Part shown: positions 1 through 5,821 of the stretch, piece by piece
How the letters are laid out: each line of letters opens with the position of its first letter
How positions within the stretch are numbered: the first letter of the stretch is position 1
Assembly: GCA_951800675.1 (NCBI GenBank)
Contig: CATOKC010000058.1
Location: forward strand, 1-19,388
Length of the DNA: 19,388 nucleotides
From: an uncultured Oscillibacter sp.
GTDB taxonomy: Bacteria > Bacillota_A > Clostridia > Oscillospirales > Oscillospiraceae
Direction of reading: 5' to 3'
The notes under the pieces: model-generated
Seen by the model: only the letters and a program-made list of their open reading frames with translations
What the model was told of the DNA's origin: nothing
Database searches by the model: none
Translations under genes and position numbers: made by a program

Positions 1-861
1 CGGGGTCCGGGCGGGGGCGCGGTTGAAGCCGCCCTGGGGACGGGGGCCGCCGCCGGCGCGGTTGAAGCCGCCGCCCTGGCCGGGCCGTCCGCCGCCGCGG
101 TTAAAGCCGCCGCCGCCCTGACGGTCCCGGTTGAAGCCGCCCCGGCGGTCACCGTCGCGGCGGGGACGACGCTCCCGGCGCTCCTGATAGGGCTTGGAGG
201 TGTCCATGGTGCGGGGAGTGGTGCGCAGGGTCTGGCTCAGCACCTCGCCCTTGTAGATCCACACCTTCACGCCGATGCGGCCAAAGGTGGTGGCTGCCTC
301 CGCGAAGCCGTACTCGATGTCGGCGCGGATGGTCTGCAGGGGGATGGTCCCCTCGTGATAGTGCTCAACGCCCGCGATTTCGCGGCCGCCCAGACGGCCG
401 GAGCAGCAGGTCTTGATGCCCTTGGCGCCGGCCCGCATGGCCCGGGCCATGGCGTTCTTCATGGCGCGGCGATGGGAGATGCGCTTTTCCAGCTGCTGGG
501 CGATGTTCTCCGCCACCAGCTGGGCGTTCATGTCGGGGTTGCGGACCTCGACGATGTTCAAGCGGACCTTCTTGCCCACCAGCTTCTCCACAGCCAGGCG
601 GTACTGCTCGATCTGCTCGCCGCCCTTGCCGATGACCATGCCGGGCCGTGCGCAGTGCAGGAATACCGTCACCACGTCGCCGCTGCGCTCAATCTCAATC
701 TTGGGCACGCCGGCGCCGTACAGGGTCTTTTTGAGGTATTTGCGGATCTTCTGGTCCTCCACAATCAGGTCGCCGACCTTCTCGTCACTGGCGTACCAGC
801 GGGAATCCCAGTCTTTAATGACGCCCACGCGCAGGCCGTGGGGATTGACTTTCTGTCCCAT
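1..861 (-). CDS. rpsC: 30S ribosomal protein S3 (3' end cut off by window edge)
   Basis: S3 sits at the mRNA entry channel of the 30S subunit. The start [20 protein letters not shown] is the canonical S3 N terminus, and the type II KH-domain loop GMVIGKGG is seen near residues 74-81. The ATG at 859-861 is preceded by GGGAGGAG at good spacing and lies 18 nt after rplV. All 287 visible codons are open and the stop is outside the window. Bacterial S3 is usually about 210-230 residues, so there is an extension: after the ordinary ending (about residue 219) comes a basic tail ([18 protein letters not shown]) and then a Gly/Arg/Gln/Asn region with four GGFNR units (Asn at residues 244, 254, 267 and 280). 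The tail should be disordered and RNA-binding; that part is inference. The core identification is secure. Confidence 0.97.
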   Translation of the reverse strand, partial: MGQKVNPHGLRVGVIKDWDSRWYASDEKVGDLIVEDQKIRKYLKKTLYGAGVPKIEIERSGDVVTVFLHCARPGMVIGKGGEQIEQYRLAVEKLVGKKVRLNIVEVRNPDMNAQLVAENIAQQLEKRISHRRAMKNAMARAMRAGAKGIKTCCSGRLGGREIAGVEHYHEGTIPLQTIRADIEYGFAEAATTFGRIGVKVWIYKGEVLSQTLRTTPRTMDTSKPYQERRERRPRRDGDRRGGFNRDRQGGGGFNRGGGRPGQGGGFNRAGGGPRPQGGFNRAPARTP

Positions 862-879
862 AAACGGTTCTCCTCCCTC

Positions 880-1224
880 TTATGCCTTTTCCGCCACAGC
901 CAGGGTGACGTGAGAAGTGCGCTTGTTGATACGGTAGGCGCGGCCCTGGGCCCGGGGCATCATCCGCTTGAGGATGGGGCCGGGCGTGGCGTAAACCTCG
1001 GACACCACCAGCTTGGCGGGGTCCATGCCGAAGTTGTTCTCGGCGTTGGCAACGGCGCTCTTCAGAAGCTTCTGCAGGGGCTCGGAGGCAGCCTTGGGGG
1101 TCTGCATCAGGATGGCCATGGCGCTGCCCGCGTCCTTGCCGCGGATCAGGTCGCAGACGATCTGGACCTTCCGGGGGGCAATGCGGACGTAGCGCAGATA
1201 GGCCTTCGCAACTTTATTTTCCAT
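880..1224 (-). CDS. rplV: 50S ribosomal protein L22
   Basis: L22 is an early-assembly 23S rRNA-binding protein whose beta-hairpin lines the peptide exit tunnel. The sequence has the family start ([20 protein letters not shown]) and the C-terminal hairpin region ([20 protein letters not shown]). An in-frame ATG exists three codons upstream at 1231-1233, but it directly abuts the AAGGAGG (1234-1240). The ATG at 1222-1224 ([10 protein letters not shown]) lies 9 nt from that site and is the better start, giving 114 residues, close to the family norm of about 110. It lies in the S10 operon between rpsS and rpsC. L22 mutations in the hairpin affect macrolide binding in other bacteria; nothing unusual is visible here. 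Confidence 0.96.
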   Translation of the reverse strand: MENKVAKAYLRYVRIAPRKVQIVCDLIRGKDAGSAMAILMQTPKAASEPLQKLLKSAVANAENNFGMDPAKLVVSEVYATPGPILKRMMPRAQGRAYRINKRTSHVTLAVAEKA

Positions 1225-1244
1225 GTTCTGCATCCTCCTTCAAC

Positions 1245-1505
1245 TCAGTCCTTCCGGTGTCCGCGGAAGGTGCGGGTGGGGGCGAACTCACCCAGCTTGT
1301 GGCCGACCATATCCTCCTGGACGTAGACGGGCACATGCTTCCGGCCATCGTGCACGGCGATGGTGTGGCCCACGAAGGAGGGGAAGATGGTAGAGCTGCG
1401 GCTCCAGGTCTTGAGGACCTTCTTCTCGTTCTTCGCGTTCATTTCCTCGACCCGCTTCAGAAGCTCGGGGGCAACGTACGGGCCTTTCTTAATGGATCTG
1501 CTCAT
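1245..1505 (-). CDS. rpsS: 30S ribosomal protein S19
   Basis: S19 binds 16S rRNA in the head of the small subunit, paired with S13 near the A site. The 86-residue product has the canonical start [20 protein letters not shown] and the conserved [21 protein letters not shown] block followed by [15 protein letters not shown]. Length matches the family (about 86-93). The ATG is preceded by GGGAGG about 9 nt upstream. It lies 16 nt after rplB and about 20 nt before the rplV start, as expected in the S10 operon. Confidence 0.98.
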   Translation of the reverse strand: MSRSIKKGPYVAPELLKRVEEMNAKNEKKVLKTWSRSSTIFPSFVGHTIAVHDGRKHVPVYVQEDMVGHKLGEFAPTRTFRGHRKD

Positions 1506-1521
1506 GTTTCATCTGCCTCCC

Positions 1522-2358
1522 TTACTTCTCGTTGCGGCGCTTGACGATGAATTTGCTGGTGGGGTTCTTCTTCTTCCGGGTCTTGTAGCCCAGAGCCGGC
1601 TTGCCCCAGGGGGTCACGGGCCCGGAGCGGCCAACCGGGGCGCGGCCCTCGCCGCCGCCGTGGGGGTGGTCGCAGGGGTTCATGACGGAGCCCCGGACGG
1701 TGGGACGCCAGCCCATGTGGCGCTTGCGGCCCGCTTTGCCGATGTTGATGTTGGCGTGGTCAATGTTTCCCACCTGACCGATGGTGGCCATGCAGTTGGT
1801 CCGAACAATGCGGACCTCGCCGGAGGGCATGCGGATCTGGGCGTCGCCGCCCTCTTTCGCCATGAGCTGGGCGGCGGTTCCGGCGGAGCGCACCAGCTGG
1901 GCGCCGTTGCCGGGGTGGAGCTCGATGTTGTGGATCATGGTGCCCACGGGAATGTTGGCCAGAGGGAGGGCGTTGCCCTCCTTGATGTCGGCGCTGGGGC
2001 CGGACTCCACCTTGTCGCCGGCCTTCAAGCCCACAGGGGCCAGAATGTAGCGGCGCTCGCCGTCCTCATACTCCAGGAGGGCGATGTTGGCGGAGCGGTT
2101 GGGGTCGTACTCCAGGCGGAGGACGGTGGCGAACATATCGTGTTTGTCGCGCTTGAAGTCGATGACGCGGTATTTCCGCTTGTTGCCGCCGCCCCGGTGG
2201 CGGACGGTGATGCGGCCGTAGCTGTTCCGGCCGGCGCTCTTTTTCAGGGTCTCGGTGAGCTTGGGCTCGGGCTTGGCCTTTTTGTCAATGCCGTCGAATC
2301 CGGAGACCGTCATCTGACGCCGGGAGGGAGTCGTCGGCTTAAAGGTTTTAATAGACAT
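1522..2358 (-). CDS. rplB: 50S ribosomal protein L2
   Basis: L2 is a primary 23S rRNA-binding protein near the peptidyl-transferase centre, needed for subunit joining. The 278-residue protein starts [20 protein letters not shown] and has the RNA-binding OB-fold/SH3 body. The highly conserved C-terminal [16 protein letters not shown] segment, containing the functionally important His near the catalytic centre, is intact. It ends in a basic [20 protein letters not shown] tail. GGAAGGAG lies upstream of the ATG. Length is typical (about 275). Confidence 0.98.
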   Translation of the reverse strand: MSIKTFKPTTPSRRQMTVSGFDGIDKKAKPEPKLTETLKKSAGRNSYGRITVRHRGGGNKRKYRVIDFKRDKHDMFATVLRLEYDPNRSANIALLEYEDGERRYILAPVGLKAGDKVESGPSADIKEGNALPLANIPVGTMIHNIELHPGNGAQLVRSAGTAAQLMAKEGGDAQIRMPSGEVRIVRTNCMATIGQVGNIDHANINIGKAGRKRHMGWRPTVRGSVMNPCDHPHGGGEGRAPVGRSGPVTPWGKPALGYKTRKKKNPTSKFIVKRRNEK

Positions 2359-2383
2359 TTGTCGTTACACTCCTTCCGTAGAA

Positions 2384-2677
2384 TCAGACCATGCCTTCAA
2401 AGAACTCGATGGTCTTGGAATCGGGGGTCAGCTGGACGTAGGCCTTTTTCCAGGTTTTCGTCATGCCGGGACGGCCCGCGCCCATGCGCTTTTCCTTGCC
2501 GGGCACCGTCAGGGTGTTGACGGCGGCCACCTTTACGCCGAAGATTTCCTCTACGGCTTTCTTGATTTCCACCTTGCCGGCGTCCTTGGCCACCTCGAAG
2601 ACGTACTTCTTGTCGGCGGCTCCGGCCATGGCCCGCTCGGTGATAACAGGGCGGATCACGATATCGTATGCGGTCAT
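2384..2677 (-). CDS. rplW: 50S ribosomal protein L23
   Basis: L23 sits at the polypeptide exit and is the docking site for trigger factor and SRP. The 97-residue product has the typical N-terminal DIVIRPVITERAM and the central VNTLTVPGKEKRMGAGRPG segment, the flexible loop that carries RNA contacts. The start ATG overlaps the rplD stop by one base (TAATG), with AGGAGG inside the end of rplD. This indicates translational coupling, so L4 and L23 are probably made in a fixed ratio. Length is normal. Confidence 0.97.
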   Translation of the reverse strand: MTAYDIVIRPVITERAMAGAADKKYVFEVAKDAGKVEIKKAVEEIFGVKVAAVNTLTVPGKEKRMGAGRPGMTKTWKKAYVQLTPDSKTIEFFEGMV

Positions 2678-3300
2678 TACGCGTACACCTCCTCGATTTT
2701 GGCGAGGGCGGCCTGATCCACCACCAGGTACTTGGCGTTCACGATGTCATAGACATTCAGCTGCGCCGCGGGGGTGGTCAGCACGCCGGGAAGGTTCCGG
2801 GCGCTCTTGACGATCGTCTCGTCCATGGCGGGGGTCACCACCACGGCCTTGCCGTCGACCTTGACAGCGTTCAGGAACTTACGGAACTCGGCGGTTTTGA
2901 TTTCCGTCTGCTTGATGGAGTCGATGACCACCAGGCAACCCTCGGCGGCCTTGGCGGAGAGGACGGACTTCAGAGCCAGGCGGCGAACCTTCTTGTTCAG
3001 CACGTAGCGGTAGCTCCGGGGCTTCGGCGCGAAGACGATGCCGCCGTGGGTCCACTGGGGAGCCCGGGTGCTGCCCTGACGAGCGTGGCCCGTGCCCTTC
3101 TGGCGCCAGGGCTTCTTGCCGCCGCCGGAAACTTCCGCGCGGGTCAGGGCGCTCTGGGTGCCCTGGCGGCAGTTGGCGAGGTGGTTCTTCACGACCTCGT
3201 GAACGACGGACTCATTGGGCTCGATGCCGAAAATCGCGTCGTTCAGTTCCACAGTGCCGACTTCCGCGCCGGCCATGTTTAAAACTTTCACAGTAGACAT
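2677..3300 (-). CDS. rplD: 50S ribosomal protein L4
   Basis: L4 is an assembly-initiating 23S rRNA-binding protein whose loop reaches the exit tunnel. In E. coli it also represses the S10 operon by binding the S10 leader. The 207-residue sequence includes the conserved extended loop [19 protein letters not shown] followed by [19 protein letters not shown]. The ATG follows an AAAGGGGTG site at rather long spacing (about 11 nt), so initiation may depend partly on coupling to rplC 18 nt upstream. Whether L4 acts on the leader found upstream of rpsJ here is not known. Confidence 0.97.
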   Translation of the reverse strand: MSTVKVLNMAGAEVGTVELNDAIFGIEPNESVVHEVVKNHLANCRQGTQSALTRAEVSGGGKKPWRQKGTGHARQGSTRAPQWTHGGIVFAPKPRSYRYVLNKKVRRLALKSVLSAKAAEGCLVVIDSIKQTEIKTAEFRKFLNAVKVDGKAVVVTPAMDETIVKSARNLPGVLTTPAAQLNVYDIVNAKYLVVDQAALAKIEEVYA

Positions 3301-3318
3301 TTACTCAGCACCCCTTTC

Positions 3319-4038
3319 TCACTTGCTTCTGGCGGAGGCCTTCTGCGGGTTGCGGCCGGAAGCCTTCTGCGGGTTCTTGCTGATGTCCGCGCCGGCCTGC
3401 TTGACCTTGTGGACCTTGACGGTGGACTTGATCGTCACCAGCCCGCCCTTGGGGCCGGGCACCGCGCCGCAGACCACCAGCATGTTCAGCTCGGGATCCA
3501 CCTTGACGACGGAGAGGTTCTGCACGGTGACCTGGTCCACGCCCATGTGGCCCGCGCCGTCGCGGCCCTTCATGATGCGGCCCGGGGTCGTGCCTGCGCC
3601 CAGGGAGCCCTGGTGGCGGTGAACGGGGCCGCCGCCGTGGGTGTTGCGCTTCACGGCCGCGCCGTGGCGCTTGACAACGCCCTGGAAGCCGTGGCCCTTG
3701 CTGACGCCGGTGACATCCACGAAATCTCCGGCGGCGAAGGCGTCGGCCTTGATGATGTCGCCCACGTTCAGTTCGGCGGCGTTTTCCAGGTTAAACTCCT
3801 TCAGGTGCTTCTTGGGCGCTACGCCCGCCTTGTTCAGGTGGCCCAGCTCAGGCTTGGTGAGCTTACGCTCCGCAATGTCCTCGAAGCCCAGCTGCACGGC
3901 CTCGTAGCCGTCCTTCTCAGCCGTTTTCTTCTGCACGACCACGCAGGGGCCCGCCTCGATGACCGTGACGGGGATCACATGGCCGTTCTCGTCAAAAATC
4001 TGGGACATGCCCACTTTTTTGCCGATGATCGCTTTCAT
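3319..4038 (-). CDS. rplC: 50S ribosomal protein L3 with C-terminal extension
   Basis: L3 is one of the first proteins to bind 23S rRNA, and a loop of it reaches the peptidyl-transferase centre. The start [20 protein letters not shown] and the central [16 protein letters not shown] and [16 protein letters not shown] blocks are diagnostic. The ATG has AAGGAGG 8 nt upstream. The protein is 239 residues, about 25-30 longer than the usual 205-212. The extra part follows the normal end ([15 protein letters not shown]) and contains a near-duplicated KNPQKASGR / RNPQKASAR unit, a basic low-complexity tail. A 124-nt gap with stable hairpins separates it from rpsJ. Confidence 0.97.
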   Translation of the reverse strand: MKAIIGKKVGMSQIFDENGHVIPVTVIEAGPCVVVQKKTAEKDGYEAVQLGFEDIAERKLTKPELGHLNKAGVAPKKHLKEFNLENAAELNVGDIIKADAFAAGDFVDVTGVSKGHGFQGVVKRHGAAVKRNTHGGGPVHRHQGSLGAGTTPGRIMKGRDGAGHMGVDQVTVQNLSVVKVDPELNMLVVCGAVPGPKGGLVTIKSTVKVHKVKQAGADISKNPQKASGRNPQKASARSK

Positions 4039-4066
4039 GTAGGTTCCTCCTTAAATAAGGTTATTG

Positions 4067-4137
4067 GTTGGGCGAGGCGGCCATTGGGAACCGTTGCTCG
4101 GCCAACTTGACCCGCTCATCTCAAAAACGCGATGAGC
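4067..4137 (-). other. two RNA hairpins in the rpsJ-rplC spacer
   Basis: The 124-nt spacer (4039-4162) is long for this operon, whose other gaps are 14-25 nt or overlaps. In the mRNA strand GATGAGC/GCTCATC-type arms (4131-4137 with 4114-4120) form a 7-bp stem with a 10-nt loop. Just downstream, 4097-4106 can pair with 4067-4076 (9 of 10 positions), ending close to the rplC ribosome binding site at about 4044-4050. No coding potential is seen. It could be a processing site or a translational regulator of rplC-rplD; function is unproven. Confidence 0.4.
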
Positions 4138-4162
4138 CGCGGTACAAACATGGGAATGGGGC

Positions 4163-4474
4163 TTAGAGCTTAATCTCAATCTCCACGCCGGCGGGGAGCT
4201 CCAGGGCCATCAGGGCCTCCACGGTCTTGGGGGAGGACTTGGTGATGTCGATGAGCCGCTTGTGGGTCCGGCGCTCGAACTGCTCCCGGCTGTCCTTGTG
4301 CTTGTGGACGGAGCGCAGGATGGTAATAATCTCCTTCTTGGTGGGCAGGGGGATGGGGCCGGAAACCTCGGCGCCGGTGCGCTTGGCGGTTTCCACGATC
4401 TTCTCCGCGCTCTGGTCGATCACCTGGTGGTCATACGCCTTCAGACGGATGCGGATCTTTTCCTTCTGTGCCAT
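4163..4474 (-). CDS. rpsJ: 30S ribosomal protein S10
   Basis: S10 is a head protein of the small subunit and, as NusE, also a partner of NusB in transcription antitermination. The 103-residue product begins [20 protein letters not shown] and has the conserved [20 protein letters not shown] loop and the HKRLIDI segment. An in-frame upstream extension to 4549 exists, but the ATG at 4472-4474 has AGGAGG 9 nt upstream and gives the family length and N terminus, so it is chosen. This is the first gene of the S10 operon, behind the leader and promoter at 4475-4787. Confidence 0.97.
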   Translation of the reverse strand: MAQKEKIRIRLKAYDHQVIDQSAEKIVETAKRTGAEVSGPIPLPTKKEIITILRSVHKHKDSREQFERRTHKRLIDITKSSPKTVEALMALELPAGVEIEIKL

Positions 4475-4493
4475 GTTGGGGTTCCTCCTAATT

Positions 4494-4527
4494 CGTACGG
4501 TTTTTAAATGGGTCTCGATTCCGTACG
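4494..4527 (-). promoter_or_regulatory. hairpin just upstream of the rpsJ ribosome binding site
   Basis: In the mRNA sense, CCGTACG arms at 4521-4527 and 4494-4500 can form a 7-bp stem with a 20-nt loop, ending a few bases before the AGGAGG of rpsJ. The left arm is itself part of the palindrome CCGTACGG. Position suggests control of rpsJ translation or transcript stability; this is inference. Confidence 0.4.
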
Positions 4528-4576
4528 GCGAGAAAATTTTTCTGTCCACTCATCCGTGCGTATCATTCCAGCTCAT

Positions 4577-4605
4577 GAAAAAACCCGGCGCAAAGCAAGC
4601 CGGTT
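4577..4605 (-). terminator. intrinsic terminator (attenuator) in the S10 operon leader
   Basis: On the minus strand the sequence reads AACCGGC, an 8-9-nt loop, GCCGGGTT, then a run of T residues. This gives a GC-rich stem followed by a U tract, as in a Rho-independent terminator. It lies about 150 nt after the predicted transcription start and about 100 nt before rpsJ, so it can only act on the operon's own transcript. This suggests regulated premature termination, analogous in principle to L4-dependent attenuation of the E. coli S10 operon, although the sequence is unrelated. Confidence 0.65.
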
Positions 4606-4758
4606 CCGTCATGGCGCGGCGATCTACGCTCGCGTACAGACCTTTCTCAGCCGCCCGATTATCGGACATACTCCCCGGAAGTTACCTCTTTCGAGCAATC
4701 TCCCGGTTCATCGCGGTCGCGGGGCGCAGAGGATGTCCTCTCCGCCGCATGCCCATAC

Positions 4759-4787
4759 ATAATAATTGAAAATTGCTCCCATGTCAA
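4759..4787 (-). promoter_or_regulatory. sigma-A promoter of the S10 operon
   Basis: Reading the minus strand, a perfect -35 TTGACA (4782-4787) is separated by exactly 17 bp from TATTAT (4759-4764). Upstream is a very A/T-rich stretch (4788-4817) that could act as an UP element. Transcription should begin near 4752, giving a leader of about 280 nt before rpsJ. Confidence 0.8.
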
Positions 4788-4951
4788 GAGAAATTTTGCT
4801 GTAATTTCTCTTTTTTTCATGGAATGCACCGTCGCTTTGCCGAAGTCTCGCTGAACCTTCCCTCTCAAACAGGCGATACTCAAAGACGCTTCAAAAAAGC
4901 CTCTCGAAGCTGGCAAAATCGGAGGACTACTTATTAAAAACAGCTCCGCAG
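4788..4951. other. gene-free stretch upstream of the S10 promoter
   Basis: No gene is supported here. The first 30 bases are A/T rich with a 9-bp dyad (4787-4795 with 4803-4811) beside the S10 -35 box. The rest shows only short weak dyads. It separates the S10 promoter from the mobile-element debris. Confidence 0.5.
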
Positions 4952-5117
4952 CTAGGGCTTGTTTGATAATTGGCGATATGCCCAACAGCGAGGAATTTTT
5001 TTGTCAGACAGGGCAAATTTTCGCGGGCATCCTGACGGATGGCAAGAAAATTTAACGATGTATGGCAGAAAAAGGCCCGCTGTTTGGGCGTGTTGACAAT
5101 TTTCAAACAAGCCCTAG
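4952..5117. mobile_element. foldback MITE, 166 bp, flanked by CTAG
   Basis: The ends read CTAGGGCTTGTTTGA and its reverse complement, and the terminal 32 bases match at 27 positions. The similarity continues inward (TGCCCAACAGCG against CGCCCAAACAGCG), so most of the element is one imperfect palindrome. It has no ORF of its own. CTAG at both ends fits the YTAR 4-bp target duplication of the IS5 group, so the element proper may start at GGGCTTG. A non-autonomous element moved by an IS5-type transposase is the likely explanation. Confidence 0.75.
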
Positions 5118-5455
5118 ATGGTGTCGTCAATAAACAAGGAGCCAAATAGCGATGCGGCGGATTTGGACAGCGGCAGTGAAAGAAGCGGCGTTTTTGGCGC
5201 GGCGCGTAGCAATACCGCGCCGCCTTTTGAGAAGAAGGAAAGCGTTCTCAACGAGATGGCGGAGTTTGTAGAGTTATTTGTCGTATTCCAGCAGATGTTT
5301 TCGGTTCTTTCTTGGTGGAATGACCGGCCTCATGCCCTCGTCAACAGCCTTGAGGATGACCGCGTCTGTATCATAGCCCCGGTCTGCCGGAAGGTACTCT
5401 GCCCGCCTTTACCTTTGAGGACCATTATATTACACTCTTATTGACCACGCCATCT
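5116..5455 (-). mobile_element. internally deleted IS5-superfamily insertion sequence
   Basis: Inverted ends AGATGGTGTCGTCAATAA (5116-5133) and AGATGGCGTGGTCAATAA (reverse complement of 5438-5455) agree at 16 of 18 positions. Between them lies the C-terminal piece of a DDE transposase (5127-5399). The span of 340 bp is far below the 800-900 bp of an intact element, so most of the gene is deleted. It directly abuts the MITE at the shared CTAG (5114-5117), suggesting that the MITE used the IS edge as its target. Not capable of moving by itself. Confidence 0.75.
5127..5399 (-). pseudogene. transposase remnant, IS5 superfamily (C-terminal part)
   Basis: The minus-strand frame ending at the TGA at 5127-5129 reads EYLPADRGYDTDAVILKAVD and later YKLRHLVENAFLLLKRRRGI. 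ADRGYD is the region around the second catalytic Asp. YKLRHLVENAFLLLK fits the C1 signature Y-(2)-R-(3)-E-(6)-K of IS4/IS5-type DDE transposases, so the third catalytic Glu is present. A TAA at 5274-5276 interrupts the frame just before that motif, and the frame is lost upstream of about 5399. The N-terminal half with the first Asp is missing. The similarity to the IS427-group is from recognition of the family pattern, not a search. Confidence 0.8.
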
Positions 5456-5536
5456 GGTAGCAGTGCAGGCCGCCTCTTTAAAATCGCTTCTTTGGGAGCA
5501 GTACACGTTTCTTAAAAAAGCCCCTTGAAAGCAGGG

Positions 5537-5565
5537 TTGACGGCAGGGCGGAGATATGCTATACT
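5537..5565 (+). promoter_or_regulatory. sigma-A promoter of the ABC-F gene
   Basis: TTGACG (5537-5542), a 17-bp spacer and TATACT (5560-5565) give a strong near-consensus promoter. The expected start near 5572 leaves about 250 nt of leader before the ABC-F start codon. Confidence 0.8.
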
Positions 5566-5596
5566 CTCCCGTGAACAAACCGGAAGGGGTGGAAAA

Positions 5597-5617
5597 GTGA
5601 GACTGATTTCCTGCTGA
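5597..5617 (+). CDS. six-codon leader peptide upstream of the ABC-F gene
   Basis: GTG AGA CTG ATT TCC TGC TGA encodes M-R-L-I-S-C. It is preceded by GGAAGGGGTGG at suitable spacing and begins about 25 nt after the predicted transcription start. Short upstream ORFs of this type control ABC-F and erm genes: a drug-stalled ribosome changes leader folding. The M-R-L beginning resembles the arrest-prone M-R-L segment known from ErmD leader peptides. That this ORF is translated and senses a drug is inference from its position and from the downstream attenuator. Confidence 0.5.
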   Translation: MRLISC

Positions 5618-5619
5618 AC

Positions 5620-5746
5620 GCCAAGTAACTTGGCTTCCGGCGCCGCGTAGACGGGGCCGGGGCGGCGTTGTGCCGTCATGCGGGAAAGCACAGCTCACCT
5701 CCAGCCCTTGCGTCAGATACCGCCTTGCCGCCCGTTTTGGGGCGGC
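5620..5746 (+). promoter_or_regulatory. structured leader RNA with candidate antiterminator
   Basis: Directly after the leader peptide stop is a GCCAAG/CTTGGC stem (5620-5634), then CGCCGC/GCGGCG arms (5641-5646 with 5662-5667), then a 7-bp GCCGCCC/GGGCGGC stem (5727-5746). Segment 5680-5689 (GCGGGAAAGC) is perfectly complementary over 10 nt to 5776-5785 (GCTTTCCCGC), the loop and 3' arm of the terminator. Pairing there would prevent the terminator from forming. This is a plausible switch, read from complementarity only. Confidence 0.6.
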
Positions 5747-5765
5747 TTGCGCCGTGCTGCAATGG

Positions 5766-5793
5766 GCCGCGGGAGGCTTTCCCGCGGCTTTTT
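5766..5793 (+). terminator. intrinsic terminator (attenuator) before the ABC-F gene
   Basis: GCCGCGGGA (5766-5774), a 5-nt loop and TCCCGCGGC (5780-5788) form a perfect 9-bp stem followed by TTTTT. It lies between the promoter and the ABC-F start codon with no intervening gene except the leader peptide, so it should stop most transcripts unless overridden. Confidence 0.85.
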
Positions 5794-5821
5794 ATCTTTT
5801 CACGGCAAGGAGATGACGCGT

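Noticed and set aside
355..4110. Long plus-strand frames opposite the ribosomal genes (for example 355-1326, 1360-2520, 3409-4110).
   Set aside because: They are antisense to certain ribosomal proteins, have low-complexity Gly/Ala/His/Val composition typical of GC-rich shadows, and lack ribosome binding sites.
4683..4751. Possible 22-codon Arg-rich leader peptide (MRRRGHPLRP...) in the S10 leader.
   Set aside because: Its ATG is at or before the predicted transcription start and has no ribosome binding site.
4787..4817. AGAGAAATT/AATTTCTCT dyad followed by T residues, looking like a plus-strand terminator.
   Set aside because: No plus-strand gene lies upstream, the stem is A/T only, and it sits directly at the S10 -35 box, so an UP-like element is more likely.
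5118..5444. 108-residue plus-strand frame.
   Set aside because: It is antisense to the transposase remnant and bounded by the element's inverted ends; no ribosome binding site.
5678..5821. Upstream extension of the ABC-F frame.
   Set aside because: It would translate the attenuator stem and lacks a suitable ribosome binding site; 5822 has one and gives the family N terminus.
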